A stretch of 64,000 bases of DNA, taken from assembly GCA_003389325.1 (NCBI GenBank), contig QQVE01000034.1:246045-310044 (forward strand), given 5' to 3'. This document shows positions 63,330 through 64,000 of the stretch, piece by piece. The position numbers and the translations under genes were made by a program. Origin of the DNA: Planctomycetota bacterium. GTDB lineage: Bacteria > Planctomycetota > Planctomycetia > Pirellulales > PALSA-1355. Each line of letters begins with the position of its first letter. Position 1 is the first letter of the stretch. The notes under the pieces are model-generated. The model did no database searches, was not told the origin of the DNA, and was given only the letters and a program-made list of their open reading frames with translations.

Positions 63330-64000
63330 CTAAGGCGCGCTGGCCGGCTCGGCAGCTTCGAAAAACAAATCGTCCTCGGGCCGCTGGGGCCGGAGGTTGA
63401 CGTCGCGCTGCGGTGTGGTGCGCGAGGCATGTACCAGGTGCGCGACGGCGAGCGTCGCGGCCCGCGATTGACTCGACGAGGGCTGCACGCGAATCCCGTC
63501 CAGCCGCCCATCGTGCCAGGCAACCAGTCGCACGTCGCCCGGCTCGAGCGATTCGATGTCTTCGGCCAGCGCGAGCAGATGCGCGAGGCTCAGCTCGCCG
63601 TTGGCTGACTTGGCGGTGCGTGGATTCGCGGCGCGGTAGTCGGCCAATCGCTGTTTGTCGTAGGACACCAGCGATACGTCGACCTTGGCCCCCGGCTCCA
63701 GGTCGCCCAGCAAGGCCATTTTGTAAGTCGGCTCGCCACGAGTGGCTGGTCGCCGCGACAACACAACGGCGCCGGAGAGTTTCCACTGCGTGCCGTTGAT
63801 CAGCGACGGAACCATGTCCGGGGGCGCGTCCCACTCGATCTCGCCCCCCAGCTCGCACATCTGTTCGCTATGGACCATCCCGGTGGAGTTCGAAGGCACG
63901 TTGTAGCCGTCGAGTTCGTGATCGCCCAGCGCGGTGAAGGTGACCTCGCGGGACGAGACGTTCGCCAGCGAAACCTCCGTCGCGAACGGCAAAGCCAGCG
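63330..64000 (-). CDS. C-terminal part of an unknown protein upstream of the ABC ATPase (runs off the window)
   Basis: The minus-strand frame is open from the right edge to a stop at 63330, so at least 222 residues of the C terminus are visible and the start is missing. It reads VSLANVSSREVTFTALGDHELDGYNVPSNS, EIEWDAPPDMVPSLINGTQWKLSGAVVLSRR, GDLEPGAKVDVSLVSYD and IESLEPGDVRLVAWHDGRLDGIRVQPSSSQSR. This is a beta-rich, non-membrane domain, probably outside the cytoplasm. There is no membrane helix in the visible part. Its tight spacing to the ABC ATPase suggests it belongs to that transport system. The family is not recognised. Confidence 0.6.
   Translation of the reverse strand, partial: LALPFATEVSLANVSSREVTFTALGDHELDGYNVPSNSTGMVHSEQMCELGGEIEWDAPPDMVPSLINGTQWKLSGAVVLSRRPATRGEPTYKMALLGDLEPGAKVDVSLVSYDKQRLADYRAANPRTAKSANGELSLAHLLALAEDIESLEPGDVRLVAWHDGRLDGIRVQPSSSQSRAATLAVAHLVHASRTTPQRDVNLRPQRPEDDLFFEAAEPASAP

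Noticed and set aside
61120..63333. Open frame of 737 codons on the plus strand opposite the MIP18-fusion and ABC genes
   Set aside because: It spans two clearly real minus-strand genes and the gap between them, with no family motif and no ribosome binding site.

Overview
The window is GC-rich, gene-dense bacterial chromosome. The gene content points to a planctomycete of the Pirellulales type: a BBP7-like outer-membrane barrel, two Tat-exported DUF1501 proteins, DUF1570 and DUF3500 proteins, a PSP1 protein with a cysteine tail, an N-terminally membrane-anchored Ser/Thr kinase, an ammonium transporter with PII, and a menaquinone (futalosine-type) gene cluster. This assignment rests on protein families read by eye, not on a database search. 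I see no rRNA, tRNA, CRISPR array, insertion sequence or prophage. Most of the window is ordinary core chromosome.

Layout. 1-3.6 kb: end of a PQQ-propeller protein, the BBP7-like barrel, bioB and a divergent PSP1 gene. 3.7-8 kb: a small orphan protein, an amidase, and leuC-leuD followed by a small TPR gene (minus strand). 8-14.2 kb: a membrane Ser/Thr kinase, two divergent methyltransferases, a MurJ-type flippase gene cut by one in-frame amber codon, and a FabH-like ketosynthase. 14.2-18.6 kb: a secreted His-rich TPR protein, a sugar-isomerase-like TIM barrel, glycyl-tRNA synthetase and comB. 18.7-23.8 kb: ubiD-ubiE-ubiX-ubiA(mqnP)-mqnE, which together supply the entry radical-SAM step and the tail of futalosine-type menaquinone synthesis. 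23.8-31.6 kb: recG, rnhA, a c-heme sensor kinase and priA on the minus strand, with nadD divergent.

31.6-38.5 kb: small orphan genes, a soluble histidine kinase, two lipoproteins (one with a transglutaminase fold), a TolB-like propeller protein and a PduO-type cobalamin adenosyltransferase. 38.7-43.4 kb: amt-glnB-glnD, a nitrogen-sensing set (transporter, PII, PII uridylyltransferase) with strong hairpins between genes. 43.4-50.4 kb: DUF1570, DUF3500, a zinc-ribbon/SUKH-like protein, mutM, a YgiN-like monooxygenase and trpB-trpA. 50.4-55.6 kb: two DUF1501 genes flanking an all-helical orphan, and a ZIP metal transporter. 55.6-64 kb: an RND efflux pump with its lipoprotein adaptor, a large beta-sandwich protein fused to a MIP18/DUF59 domain, an ABC ATPase, and the 3' end of a further gene that runs off the window.

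The items most worth a second look are the amber codon inside murJ, the CxxCH heme motif in the sensor kinase, the MIP18 fusion that lacks the usual cysteine, two families of short dispersed repeats, and the hairpins in the amt-glnB-glnD cluster. I did not find a convincing new defence or mobile system.
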